DNA of 64,000 nt from Cupriavidus sp. YR651 (GTDB lineage Bacteria; Pseudomonadota; Gammaproteobacteria; Burkholderiales; Burkholderiaceae). The DNA is taken from contig NZ_FMYZ01000019.1 in NCBI RefSeq assembly GCF_900101625.1, forward strand, positions 1 to 64,000, read 5' to 3'. The position numbers and the translations under genes were made by a program. The notes under the pieces were generated by a model, which saw only the letters and a list, made by a program, of their open reading frames with translations, ran no database searches and was not told where the DNA came from. Below are positions 1 through 8,591 of the stretch, piece after piece (positions within the stretch are counted from its first letter, which is position 1; each line of letters begins with the position of its first letter).

Positions 1-126
1 GCTCTCTACCTAGCAGTAGATAGCAGCAGCGGAAGACGAAAACAAAGACCCCTGAAAACGCAGCAAACACCGGCCGTGCGATCCACACACAACGAGATCG
101 CCCGACCCACCGCAAGGAGCACCATC

Positions 127-684
127 ATGAACGCCAAGACCATCCTGACCGCCGCCGCCCTCGCCGCCGCCTTCGTGACCGGCGCCGCACAAGCCGCAAC
201 CGGCGAAGCCTACGGCTACACCTACCGTGTGACCGATGCCCGCAGCACCTTCACCGATGGCGCCCGCGTGAACGACGCCCGCAGCACCTTCACCGACGGT
301 GCCCGCGTGAACGACCAACGTAGCCCCTTCACCGACGGTGCCCGTGTCGGCAAGACCGACCCCTACACCGATGGTGCCCGCATCGTCGCCGGCCTGGATC
401 GCACCGGTGTATCGGCCACCCCGGCCCGCACCGCTGACCCGTACCTGGATGGCGCCCGCCAAGGCAAGTTCGACCCGTTCACCGACGGTGCCCGCGTCGG
501 CAAGACCGACCCGTACACCGATGGCGCCCGCACCGTTGCCGGCCTGGATCGCGTAGGCGTATCGGCCAGCCCGGCCCGCAAGGTCGATCCGTATCTGGAC
601 GGCGCCCGTGGTAATGCCCCGCGCAACCCGTTCTACGACGGCGCCCGCCAGTTCGATGTGTTCACGGACGGCGCAAACGTCTGA
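127..684 (+). CDS. Exported protein made of [FY]xDGAR repeats
   Basis: Predicted 185-residue secreted or periplasmic protein of unknown function. The start at 127 is chosen because AAGGAG lies 7 nt upstream and a clean signal peptide follows (hydrophobic Ala-rich core, cleavage after AQA near residue 23). From about residue 39 to the end the protein is almost entirely repeats: ten copies of a six-residue core [FY]-x-D-G-A-R (last copy DGAN), spaced 13-23 residues apart. A larger duplication (AGLDRxGVSAxPAR plus flanking units) occurs twice. I do not recognise a named family. A Rho-independent terminator follows, so it is probably monocistronic. The regular aromatic/Asp/Arg pattern suggests a repeated binding or structural role, but this is inference only. 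Confidence 0.85.
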   Translation: MNAKTILTAAALAAAFVTGAAQAATGEAYGYTYRVTDARSTFTDGARVNDARSTFTDGARVNDQRSPFTDGARVGKTDPYTDGARIVAGLDRTGVSATPARTADPYLDGARQGKFDPFTDGARVGKTDPYTDGARTVAGLDRVGVSASPARKVDPYLDGARGNAPRNPFYDGARQFDVFTDGANV

Positions 685-723
685 GTCCCGCCCGATGAAG
701 GCGGTAGTGAAAGCAGGACAATC

Positions 724-755
724 GGAGTTCTAGCCCAAGGCTGGACTCCGGTTTT
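724..755 (+). terminator. Rho-independent terminator after the DGAR-repeat gene
   Basis: GGAGT...AGCC pairs with GGCT...ACTCC around a CAA loop, with a small internal mismatch. GG and a TTTT run at 752-755 follow. It lies 40 nt after the upstream stop and 18 nt before the next small ORF. Confidence 0.7.
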
Positions 756-773
756 GTCATCATGGAGTCCATC

Positions 774-875
774 ATGAACTTCCGTAACAGTGCTCTGATC
801 CTTGGCGGATGGGTCGCCATCTGCGTGGCAAGCGGTTCCGCCGCAACGCTGGTTGTGCAGACCCTGCCGATCTGA
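774..875 (+). CDS. Small hydrophobic 33-residue ORF
   Basis: ATG at 774 is preceded by GGAG at 764-767, a good ribosome binding distance. An in-frame ATG at 762 would add four residues. The 33-residue product has a short polar start, a continuous hydrophobic stretch (about residues 7-30, including LILGGWVAICVA) and a short tail. This resembles a single-span membrane peptide or a signal peptide without a mature domain. It lies just after a terminator and converges on the sensor kinase gene. There is no recognised family and codon evidence is limited at this length. Confidence 0.4.
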   Translation: MNFRNSALILGGWVAICVASGSAATLVVQTLPI

Positions 876-896
876 GCTGGCGAATGCTCGCCCGGG

Positions 897-3800
897 CTAC
901 CTGCCCACCCCCTGCAGGACGTTGATGAAATCCGACAGGGCATAAGGTTTGCGCAGCGTCACCGCGTCCGGCAACGCGGTGCGCTGCGCTGGTGTCAGCG
1001 CCACATCGTGGCCGCTCACCAGAACCACCCTCAGCGCCGGCAGCAGCCTGCGCGCATCGACCGCCAGCTCCACGCCGGATGCCCCGGCAAGGCCCACGTC
1101 GGTCAGCAACATATCCACCGCGCCAGTGCGCAATATCGCCAGCGCCTCCACCTCGTTGCTGGCTTCCAGAATCTCCAGTCCGAACGTCCGCAGCAACTCC
1201 GCCGTGCTCGCGCGGACCAGATCGTCATCGTCGACGAACAGGATGCGCGTGTTGCCGAGCGTGTTGCCAAGCGGATTGCCGGAAGGGTGACCGTCAGCCC
1301 ATCGGACGTTCCCGCCGCCAGGACGCGGCCCGGTTGCCTTCGTCGCCAGCGGATCGGGCGGCAGCGCGGCGCCACCGCTCATCAGCACATGACGCACCTT
1401 GCGCGCCAGCGCGTCTTGCGTGTACGGCTTGCTGAGCAGTTCGATGCCTTCATCCAGCCGGCCCGAGTGCACGATGGCGTTGTCGGTATAGCCCGATGTA
1501 AACAGCACCGCGATGCCCGGCAGGCGTTCGCGCACCTTGCGCGCCATTTCCGTGCTGCGCAGCGGTCCGGGCATGACCACGTCGCTGAACAGCAGGTCGA
1601 GGGGGACGCCGCTTTCGACGATGGCCAGCGCGCTCAGCGCATCGCGCGCCTTCAGCACCCGATAGCCCAGGCTCGCCAGCATCTCCACCACGGTGGCACG
1701 CACATCCTCGTCGTCTTCCACCACCAGTACGGTCTCCGTGCCACCGCCGGCCGGCCCCCCATCGACATCCGTCTCCAGGTCTTCCTCTTCGCGCACGCGC
1801 GGCAGATACAACCGCACCGTCGTGCCGTGCCCCGGCTCGCTGTAGATCTTCACGTGGCCGCCCGATTGCTTCACAAACCCGTACACCATGCTCAATCCCA
1901 GGCCGGTCCCCTGCCCTTCCGGCTTGGTCGTGAAGAACGGTTCGAAGACCTGTGCCTCGATCTCCGGCGACATGCCGGCTCCCGTATCGGTCACCGCCAC
2001 CATCACGTATTGGCCCGGGGTCACCTCGGCGTTGCGGCGCGCGTAGTTCTCGTCCAGCGCCGCATTGCCCGCCTCGATGGTCAGCTTGCCATGCCCGTCC
2101 ATCGCGTCGCGCGAATTGATCGCCAGGTTCAGCAACGCGTTCTCCACCTGGAAGGGATCGACCAGCGTGTTCCACAGGCCGCCCGCCACGACCGTCTCGA
2201 TCTCGATGCCATCCCCCAACGCACGCCGCAGCATATCGTCCAGCGCACGGATCAGTCGCCCGAGATTCACCACCTTGGGCGCCAGCGGCTGCCGGCGTCC
2301 GAAGGCCAGCAATTGCGACGCCAGCTTGGCACCGCGCGCCACGCCGGCCAGCGCGTTGCGCACGTGCTGTTCGGGCCGATCCTCGCCCGCCACGTCGCGC
2401 GCCAGCAATTGCAGATTGCCGCCGATGACCTGCAGCAGGTTGTTGAAGTCGTGGGCCACGCCGCCCGTCAGCTTGCCGATGGCCTCCATCTTCTGCGCCA
2501 TGCGCATGGCTTCGTCCGCGTGGCGCAGCGCCTCGGCGGCATCCTTGTCACTGCTCACATCGCGCCCCACGCCGTGGATGCGGCCACTCGCAGGGTCCAG
2601 CGACAGCGTCCAGGCCACCCAGCGCAGGCTGCCGTCGCTCCGCGCCATGCGGCATTCGTACCGCACCGCGACGCCTTCATGGCGCAGCGCGATCATCTGC
2701 TCCGTCACGGCCACCAGGTCATCGGGATGGACGAAGGCGAGGCAAGATCGCCCCAGCAGCACGGGTGCCGCATGGCCGAGCGTGCGCTGCCATGACGGGC
2801 TGACGCGTTCCAGCACGCCGTCGAAGCTCGCCACCATCAGCAGGTCTTCGCTGAGTTCCCACAGCCGGTCGCGGTCCGCCACGGTCTCTGCAACACGCCG
2901 CTCCAGCGAATCATTCAGCTCGCGCAGGTCTTCCTGCACCCGCGTACGCTTGGCGATTTCGGTTTGCGCGGCCTGGTAGAGGCGCGCGTTGTCGATGGCC
3001 ACGGCCGCCTGTGCAGCGATGCCCACCAGCGTGTGCCCGGCGCGTTCGGTAAAGACGCCCGGTTGCGGATGCCCGAAGAACAAGCCACCGAGCACCTCAC
3101 CCGTACGCGATATCACCGGTGCGGCCAGGTAGCTGCGCACGGCCGGGTGACCCTCCGGCATCCCGTGATACGGCGGGTTCCTGCCGAAGCGCGGATCCTT
3201 GCGGATATCGTCGGAACGCACAATGCCATCGCCACGGAATGTAGGCGCGAACACCGCCGTATTGCGCGGCATCGGAAAGCGCTCGAACGTCTCCCTCGAC
3301 GCACCCGACAATGCGTGCAGCCGATAGGACCCGCCCGCGTCGTCCGGGACGTTGTAGAAGAACGCGCCGAACGCCGCGCCCGTCAGCTCCGTGGCCGCGT
3401 CGGTCACCACCTGCACCGCGCGTTCCAGGTCCAGTTCCGCCGAAACCGCCCTGCCCACCTGATTCAGGATCTCGAGCGTGCGCGATTCGTCGCGCAACCG
3501 TCGCTCCGTGGCGCGCCGCAACTGCGAGAGCTGCAGATTGCTGCTCACGCGCGCCAGCAGTTCGCGCGCGCTGAACGGCTTGGTCAGATAGTCGTCCGCA
3601 CCGGATGACAAGCCGCTGACACGGGCCTCCTCGCCCGCACGCGCGGACAGCAACAGCACCGGCGTCTCGCGCAGGGCGGCATCGGCGCGTACCGCGCGCA
3701 ACAGGTCGAAGCCGTCCAGCCGCGGCATCATCACGTCGGAGACGATCAGGTCCGGCGTCGCCACCCGCGCGGCGTCCAGCGCCTCCCGCCCATCGGCGGC

Positions 3801-5885
3801 CACCACCACTTCATGCCCGGCTGCACGCAGGATGCGGTCCATGTAGTCGCGCAGATCCGCATTGTCGTCGACGACCAACACACGAGCGGGGCCGCCAGCG
3901 GCATTGCCCGGCCACACCGCCGATGCGCCGCTATCGGGCGGCGTGGCTCCCGCAGGGACCACGTCCGCGTCATTCGCCGCGGCTGTCGCACCGCTTGTTG
4001 CCCCACATTTCGCCCCGCTTGTCCCCCCACCGGCCGCGACGTCCGCTGCCGGCATCCAGCGTATCGCGGCCTCGATATAGGCCTGCGCCTGCTTGCTGGT
4101 GAGCGCCGGAGCGGGGGCCGGCTCCGATGCCAGGCCCTGCGTCGCGTGCGGCAGCGTGATGATGAAGCGCGTGCCCTCGCCGGGCTGGCTCTCCACGCGA
4201 ATCGAACCGCCATGCAGGCGCACCAGCTCCTGCACTAGCGCAAGCCCGATCCCGCTGCCTTCGATCGACCGGCCAACCGCGCCCGCGACCCGGTGAAAAC
4301 GTTCGAATACCCGCGGGATTTCCGCCTCCGGAATGCCGATGCCGGAATCGCACACATGCAGTTCCACATCGCCGGCATCGTTCGCGCGCACCGATACGAC
4401 GATCGCGCCCGCGTAGGTGAACTTGAACGCGTTGGAGAGCAGGTTCAGGACGATGGTCTCCCACATGTCGCGATCCACCGCCACGGCGCCGTCGAGCGGA
4501 TCGCAATCGACGATCAGTTGCAGGCCGGCGGCCTCGATGGCGGATCGGAACAGCGATGCCAGTTCGGCGGTGAACGCCGGCAGGTCTGTGGGCTGCGGCT
4601 GCATCTGCACACGACCGGACTCGATGCGCGAAAAATCGAGCAGCGTATTGACCAGCTTCAGCAGCCGCAGCCCGTTGCGATGCGTGATCGCCAGCAGCTC
4701 GCGGTCGGCATCGCCTTCGCGCGACGGCCGGGCAAGCAGCTCCTCCAGCGGGCCAAGGATCAGCGTCAGCGGCGTGCGGAACTCGTGGCTGATGTTGGAG
4801 AAGAACGCGGTCTTGGCACGGTCGATCTCGGCCAGCGCCTCGGCGCGGCGCCGTTCTTCCTCATAGGCATGGGCGTAGCTGATGGCCTGCCCGATCTGTC
4901 CAGCCGCGAGATCCAGGAAAGCCCGATAGCGATCCCCGAACAACCGGCACGGATTCAGCCCCACCACCAGCACACCGCAACGCGAGGTCTCGCCCGACGT
5001 CAGGACCGGCAGCACGGCAGCCTGCCGTGGCGCAAACGTCCACGCCCCGCCCGGCAGCGGCGCGGCAAAGCGGGCCGCCAGATCATCGACCAGCACCGTC
5101 GCCCCCGTGCGCAGCGCTTCCTCGAATGGCCAGGGCGCATCCTGCGCGACGGACATGGCCGGTGGCGCGGCGGCGTGGTCCGGCGAGATGCCCCAGTTGC
5201 CAGCCAGAGTGAGCGTATTCGCGCCGCGCTCGGCCAGGTAGAGCAGCGCAAATGGAATGTCGTACGGGTCCGTCTGGAGCGCGCGCATGCCGAGGTCGCA
5301 CGCTTCGCTCCATGTGCGGGCATTGGCGGTGGATGCGGCCAGTTCGCGCAGCAGGCTCAGTTGCCGCTCGGCCACCACGCGCTCGGTGTCGTCGCTGTTG
5401 GCGCAGATGATGCCGCCCGTGCCGCCCTGGTCGTCGGGGATGGGGCTGTAGGAGAACGTGTAGTAGGTCTCTTCCGGGTAGCCGTTGCGCTCCATGATCA
5501 GGAGCTTTTGCTCGTCGAACGTCCCCTCCACGCCAGTCATCGCGGTGGCCAGCAGCGGCTCGATTTCCGACCAGATCTCATGCCAGACCCGCGCGGTGGG
5601 CTGGCCCAGGGCAACGGGGTGCCGGCCGCCGACGATGGCCTTGTAGGGATCGTTGTAGAAGAAGCGCAGGTCGGCGCCCCAGCCAATCCAGATGGGCTGG
5701 CGCGACGTCAGCATGATGCGGATCGCGGTCTTGAGGCTCTGCGGCCAGCGCTCGGGCACATCGAGTGGCGTCTGCGACCAGTCATAGCCGCGAATCAGCG
5801 CCCCCATCTCGCCGCCGCCGGCAAGAAAACCTGGCCCGGTGCCGTCGACGCTGGCCGCCGGCATCACGCCGTCCGTGCTCTTCAT
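897..5885 (-). CDS. Hybrid sensor with two histidine kinase cores and three receivers
   Basis: A 1,662-residue cytoplasmic signalling protein; no convincing membrane span is seen. Start at 5885 is preferred over an upstream in-frame start at 6002 because GGGAG sits 6 nt before it, and the longer N-terminus is a low-complexity Arg/His tract. Domain order: PAS-like sensor (about 25-175), GAF (about 190-350), HisKA with SHEFRTPL phosphoacceptor His367 and HATPase (to about 590), receiver 1 (Asp717), GAF (about 800-970), PAS (about 1005-1125), a second kinase core with AHDFNN phosphoacceptor His1145 and HATPase, receiver 2 (Asp1435) and receiver 3 (Asp1596). All five predicted phosphorylation residues are present, so it may run a multi-step intramolecular phosphorelay. 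No dedicated response regulator is adjacent. The ligand is unknown. Confidence 0.92.
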   Translation of the reverse strand: MKSTDGVMPAASVDGTGPGFLAGGGEMGALIRGYDWSQTPLDVPERWPQSLKTAIRIMLTSRQPIWIGWGADLRFFYNDPYKAIVGGRHPVALGQPTARVWHEIWSEIEPLLATAMTGVEGTFDEQKLLIMERNGYPEETYYTFSYSPIPDDQGGTGGIICANSDDTERVVAERQLSLLRELAASTANARTWSEACDLGMRALQTDPYDIPFALLYLAERGANTLTLAGNWGISPDHAAAPPAMSVAQDAPWPFEEALRTGATVLVDDLAARFAAPLPGGAWTFAPRQAAVLPVLTSGETSRCGVLVVGLNPCRLFGDRYRAFLDLAAGQIGQAISYAHAYEEERRRAEALAEIDRAKTAFFSNISHEFRTPLTLILGPLEELLARPSREGDADRELLAITHRNGLRLLKLVNTLLDFSRIESGRVQMQPQPTDLPAFTAELASLFRSAIEAAGLQLIVDCDPLDGAVAVDRDMWETIVLNLLSNAFKFTYAGAIVVSVRANDAGDVELHVCDSGIGIPEAEIPRVFERFHRVAGAVGRSIEGSGIGLALVQELVRLHGGSIRVESQPGEGTRFIITLPHATQGLASEPAPAPALTSKQAQAYIEAAIRWMPAADVAAGGGTSGAKCGATSGATAAANDADVVPAGATPPDSGASAVWPGNAAGGPARVLVVDDNADLRDYMDRILRAAGHEVVVAADGREALDAARVATPDLIVSDVMMPRLDGFDLLRAVRADAALRETPVLLLSARAGEEARVSGLSSGADDYLTKPFSARELLARVSSNLQLSQLRRATERRLRDESRTLEILNQVGRAVSAELDLERAVQVVTDAATELTGAAFGAFFYNVPDDAGGSYRLHALSGASRETFERFPMPRNTAVFAPTFRGDGIVRSDDIRKDPRFGRNPPYHGMPEGHPAVRSYLAAPVISRTGEVLGGLFFGHPQPGVFTERAGHTLVGIAAQAAVAIDNARLYQAAQTEIAKRTRVQEDLRELNDSLERRVAETVADRDRLWELSEDLLMVASFDGVLERVSPSWQRTLGHAAPVLLGRSCLAFVHPDDLVAVTEQMIALRHEGVAVRYECRMARSDGSLRWVAWTLSLDPASGRIHGVGRDVSSDKDAAEALRHADEAMRMAQKMEAIGKLTGGVAHDFNNLLQVIGGNLQLLARDVAGEDRPEQHVRNALAGVARGAKLASQLLAFGRRQPLAPKVVNLGRLIRALDDMLRRALGDGIEIETVVAGGLWNTLVDPFQVENALLNLAINSRDAMDGHGKLTIEAGNAALDENYARRNAEVTPGQYVMVAVTDTGAGMSPEIEAQVFEPFFTTKPEGQGTGLGLSMVYGFVKQSGGHVKIYSEPGHGTTVRLYLPRVREEEDLETDVDGGPAGGGTETVLVVEDDEDVRATVVEMLASLGYRVLKARDALSALAIVESGVPLDLLFSDVVMPGPLRSTEMARKVRERLPGIAVLFTSGYTDNAIVHSGRLDEGIELLSKPYTQDALARKVRHVLMSGGAALPPDPLATKATGPRPGGGNVRWADGHPSGNPLGNTLGNTRILFVDDDDLVRASTAELLRTFGLEILEASNEVEALAILRTGAVDMLLTDVGLAGASGVELAVDARRLLPALRVVLVSGHDVALTPAQRTALPDAVTLRKPYALSDFINVLQGVGR

Positions 5886-5900
5886 CGCTGTCTCCCGATC

Positions 5901-5918
5901 CCGGTGCCGGTGCCGGTG
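5901..5918. repeat. Three CCGGTG hexamers upstream of the sensor kinase
   Basis: Three perfect tandem copies of CCGGTG lie 16 nt upstream of the chosen kinase start. They encode an alternating His/Arg tract only if translation begins at the upstream start at 6002. Confidence 0.6.
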
Positions 5919-6073
5919 CCGCCGGCCGGCGCTGGCGATGCTCCCATGACCTGCTCCGCGCCAGGCAACCCACCGGGGGCCGGGGTGCGCCGCATGACGC
6001 ACCCCGCATTTACAGCCCGCGAACGGCCATATAGTCTGGCGACTTCCCTGTCACTCGCCGCGGAAGATCGAAG

Positions 6074-6535
6074 ATGCCTGACACGGCCACGGATTATCTG
6101 ATCGCCATCGCGCTGACTGCGAGCCTGACCATCCTCTGCGTCGGGCTCCACTATGAGGCCCTGCGCCTGATCTCCGCCTTCCACCCCAAGCGCCTGAGTG
6201 GCAAGGTCAATATCGGCGCCATGATCCTGCTGATCATCGTGGCCCACTGCCTGGAAGCCATGGTGTTCAGCATGGGCTACTGGCTCGGCTCGGATGTCTT
6301 CGGCATCGGCGAGCTGCAGGGCATGCGCGATCACGGTGTCATCGCCTATATCTATTTTTCGCTGGAAACATTCACCACGCAGAGCATCGGCGACATCTTC
6401 CCGGTCGGACAACTGCGGCTGCTGGCATCCGTGCAGCCGCTCGTGGGCCTGATGCTGATCGGCTGGTCCACCTCGTTCACGTTCCTGCTCATGCGGCGTG
6501 ACTGGCGCGTCGACGAGAGGGACGATCGGTACTAG
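6074..6535 (+). CDS. Small membrane protein with an ion-channel-like pore loop
   Basis: A 153-residue inner membrane protein with three predicted spans (about residues 8-30, 48-72 and 118-140). Between the second and third spans is a pore-helix-like segment ending in TTQSIGDIFP (residues 101-110). The TM-pore-TM layout and the GD-x-x-P ending match two-TM potassium channels (Ion_trans_2), but the canonical T-x-G-Y-G-D filter is replaced by T-Q-S-I-G-D. Selectivity therefore cannot be assumed. It is divergent from the sensor kinase across 188 nt. There is no C-terminal RCK/TrkA domain; the tail is short and charged. The call is a channel-like protein, not a proven K+ channel. Confidence 0.75.
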   Translation: MPDTATDYLIAIALTASLTILCVGLHYEALRLISAFHPKRLSGKVNIGAMILLIIVAHCLEAMVFSMGYWLGSDVFGIGELQGMRDHGVIAYIYFSLETFTTQSIGDIFPVGQLRLLASVQPLVGLMLIGWSTSFTFLLMRRDWRVDERDDRY

Positions 6536-6617
6536 GCTGAGGAAACTGCCGGCGCGGCATGAACCGACGCCATGAACAGACCGTGAGCCCTGCCGTCGGC
6601 TGGCCGATCGCCCGAAT

Positions 6618-6656
6618 GTCACGGGCGCACGTCACGGACGCACGTCACAGGCGCAC
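6618..6656. repeat. Three 13-bp tandem repeats
   Basis: Units at 6618-6630, 6631-6643 and 6644-6656 read GTCAC[GA]G[GA]CGCAC, with at most two differences between any pair. GTCAC recurs every 13 bp. Confidence 0.75.
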
Positions 6657-6662
6657 TACAGC

Positions 6663-6687
6663 CCGCCACGCAGGAATCGCGTGGCGG
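6663..6687. promoter_or_regulatory. Inverted repeat CCGCCACG / CGTGGCGG
   Basis: Perfect 8-bp arms surround a 9-nt spacer, with no T run on either side. It could be an operator or an RNA hairpin between the channel-like gene and the MipA-like gene. Confidence 0.45.
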
Positions 6688-6719
6688 ACACCTGACTGGA
6701 TAGTAGGCAGGACCCCGGA

Positions 6720-6735
6720 ACGCCGAAATCGGCGT
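6720..6735. promoter_or_regulatory. 16-bp palindrome upstream of the MipA-like gene
   Basis: ACGCCGA-AA-TCGGCGT is a perfect dyad centred 157 nt upstream of the chosen start. It is a candidate operator; no regulator gene is adjacent. Confidence 0.45.
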
Positions 6736-6884
6736 CCTTCCTACACGGATGTGGGATTTGAGGAAGTTGTGCGGGCGGCGCGCCAGTGAAAAGATAAGTG
6801 GCCGCCATCCCGATGGCGAAGTACGCTGACTTCTTCCCAGTCGATCCGTCCTCAGGGGCGAACAAGAACAACCGGAGGGCTCAC

Positions 6885-7817
6885 GTGTCGTCGATGTCCG
6901 AATGCCAGGCCTGCGTGGCGCGCCGCCGGCGATTCCGTCTTCCCGTGTTCCGTATGCCCGTCTCATCACGGTCGGGTGCGTTCTGGCTGGTGCTTGCCTT
7001 GCTGGCCCTGATGTCCCTGATCGCCGCGCCGAGAGCGCACGCGCAAACGCCTGCGCCGCTGGCCGAATGGCAATACTCGGTCGGGATTCCGCTGCAAAAG
7101 ATGTTCGAGGGCGAACCGCCGACATGGCAGATCCGGCTGGGCGCCGCGGGCAGCGTGCGCCCCCGCTATGACGGCGCCAACGACTACTACCTGCTGGCCG
7201 GTCCGACGATCGACATCCGCTATCGCGACCTCGCCTTTTTTTCCACAGGCGAGGGCCTTGGCTGGAACGCGATCTTCACCGACCACTGGCGCGCCGGGCT
7301 TGCGCTGACCTATGACCTGGGCCGACGCGAGAAGAAAGACCACGACCACCTGGCCGGCATGGGCAACATCGGCATGGCCGCGGAGACGAAAATATTTGCC
7401 GAGTATGTGGTGTCGAAGTCGTTCCCGATGGTGATCCGCGCCAACATCCGGCGGCAGTTTGGCGGCGCCAATGGCTGGGTGGGCGACGTGGGGGCCTACA
7501 TGCCGCTGCCGGGCAGCTCCGAGAAGTTCTTCTGGTTTGTCGGGCCCGCGGTGACGTTTGCCGATTCCGCCTACATGAACCGATGGTTCGGCGTCACCGC
7601 CGAGCAGTCGGCGCGCTCGGGCTACCCGCAGCACCGCGCCGGCGCCGGCATCAAGTCCTATGGGGGCGGCATTTCAGCGATGTGGTTCTTCAACAAGCAT
7701 TGGTTCGCCACCGCTGACTTTGGCGTGGCGGCGCTGGTCGGCGACGCGAGGAACAGCCCCGTGGTGCAGCGCACGACCAACCTGACCGGCGACGTTTCGG
7801 TCGTCTACCAGTTCTAG
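6885..7817 (+). CDS. MipA/OmpV-family outer membrane protein
   Basis: About 310 residues, predicted outer membrane beta-barrel of the MltA-interacting protein (MipA/OmpV) family. The GTG start at 6885 is chosen for the GGAGGG motif 5-11 nt upstream. An ATG at 6894, or one at 6954 that gives a classic short signal peptide, is also possible. A signal peptide core (LVLALLALMSLIAA) ends at AHA near residue 53. The mature part has alternating aromatic and glycine-rich strands and ends in VSVVYQF, a terminal Phe typical of barrel proteins. Family members act as scaffolds for murein hydrolases or as porin-like proteins; the specific role is unknown. Its stop codon overlaps that of the convergent hydrolase. 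Confidence 0.82.
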   Translation: MSSMSECQACVARRRRFRLPVFRMPVSSRSGAFWLVLALLALMSLIAAPRAHAQTPAPLAEWQYSVGIPLQKMFEGEPPTWQIRLGAAGSVRPRYDGANDYYLLAGPTIDIRYRDLAFFSTGEGLGWNAIFTDHWRAGLALTYDLGRREKKDHDHLAGMGNIGMAAETKIFAEYVVSKSFPMVIRANIRRQFGGANGWVGDVGAYMPLPGSSEKFFWFVGPAVTFADSAYMNRWFGVTAEQSARSGYPQHRAGAGIKSYGGGISAMWFFNKHWFATADFGVAALVGDARNSPVVQRTTNLTGDVSVVYQF

Positions 7818-8488
7818 GCCAGCGGCCGCCGCAGGTAAGCATCAACGATAGTCCTCAGCGCCGGCAGCCTGCCGGTGAAGAAGTGCCCCGCGCCGGGCAT
7901 CACGACGACCGGCAGTTCCTGCGGCCGCGCCCACTCGAACACATTGACGAGCGGCACCCGCTCGTCGCGCTCGCCATGCACCACCAGCGCATTGCCGGGG
8001 ACTGCCGGAACGGCCGGCGTATCGTAGGCCAGCGTTTCGGACAACGCGCCTGCGGGCATCCCCGTCAGGATCAGATGGGCGATGGTCTCGCCCGCCCCGG
8101 TGAGACTGGCGGCCGCCCGCGCCTGCACGAAGGCGCCGAACGAGAAGCCGGCCAGCGCCAGCGGCAGGCCCGGATGCATCGACTGCAGGTGGCGCACCAC
8201 GGCCAGCACGTCGTCCGTCTCGCCAATGCCGTCGTCGTATTCCCCTTCGCTCTGCCCGACGCCGCGATAGTTGGGACGCAGCGTGACAAAGCCGTGGGCC
8301 TGCAGCGTACGCGCCAGGATTTGCGGGATCTTGTGCTCGGCGGTGCCGCCCTGGCCCGGATGCGGGTGGGCAACCACGGCAATGCCGGTCGGCGCGCCGG
8401 CCGGGGTATCGAACAGGACTTCGAGCTGGCCGGCAGGACCGGCGACAAACTGGCGAACGGAGGCGGAGGGGGCGAAAGACGAAGACAT
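7814..8488 (-). CDS. Alpha/beta hydrolase, dienelactone-hydrolase-like
   Basis: 224-residue cytoplasmic alpha/beta hydrolase. It has the HPHP segment with oxyanion-hole character (residues 41-44), the nucleophile elbow GFSFG (Ser116), a likely acid Asp175 in HGERDERVP and a catalytic His202 in GAGHFF. This is the small YpfH/KANL3-like type often annotated as alpha/beta hydrolase or dienelactone hydrolase. The substrate is unknown. The start at 8488 gives the conserved length; the upstream extension to 8584 is not hydrolase-like. Its terminal TAG shares CTAG with the stop of the convergent MipA-like gene. Confidence 0.85.
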   Translation of the reverse strand: MSSSFAPSASVRQFVAGPAGQLEVLFDTPAGAPTGIAVVAHPHPGQGGTAEHKIPQILARTLQAHGFVTLRPNYRGVGQSEGEYDDGIGETDDVLAVVRHLQSMHPGLPLALAGFSFGAFVQARAAASLTGAGETIAHLILTGMPAGALSETLAYDTPAVPAVPGNALVVHGERDERVPLVNVFEWARPQELPVVVMPGAGHFFTGRLPALRTIVDAYLRRPLA

Positions 8489-8591
8489 GAAACGGCTACC
8501 GGCTGGGATGGCTGCGAATGTGCATCCGCAGCATACCCGGAGCCGGGCCGGCGCGGCAACGCTGTTGCCGCCCGCACCGCGCATTGACTAT

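Larger units (their letters stand above)
6536..6884. other. Gene-free stretch with tandem and inverted repeats
   Basis: No convincing gene is present. It contains three 13-bp tandem repeats and two inverted repeats, listed separately. It probably holds the end of the upstream transcript and the promoter or leader of the MipA-like gene. Confidence 0.5.

Noticed and set aside
241..684. Periodic DNA repeats that could look like a CRISPR array
   Set aside because: The repeats are coding units of the DGAR protein, vary at synonymous sites and have no unique constant-length spacers.
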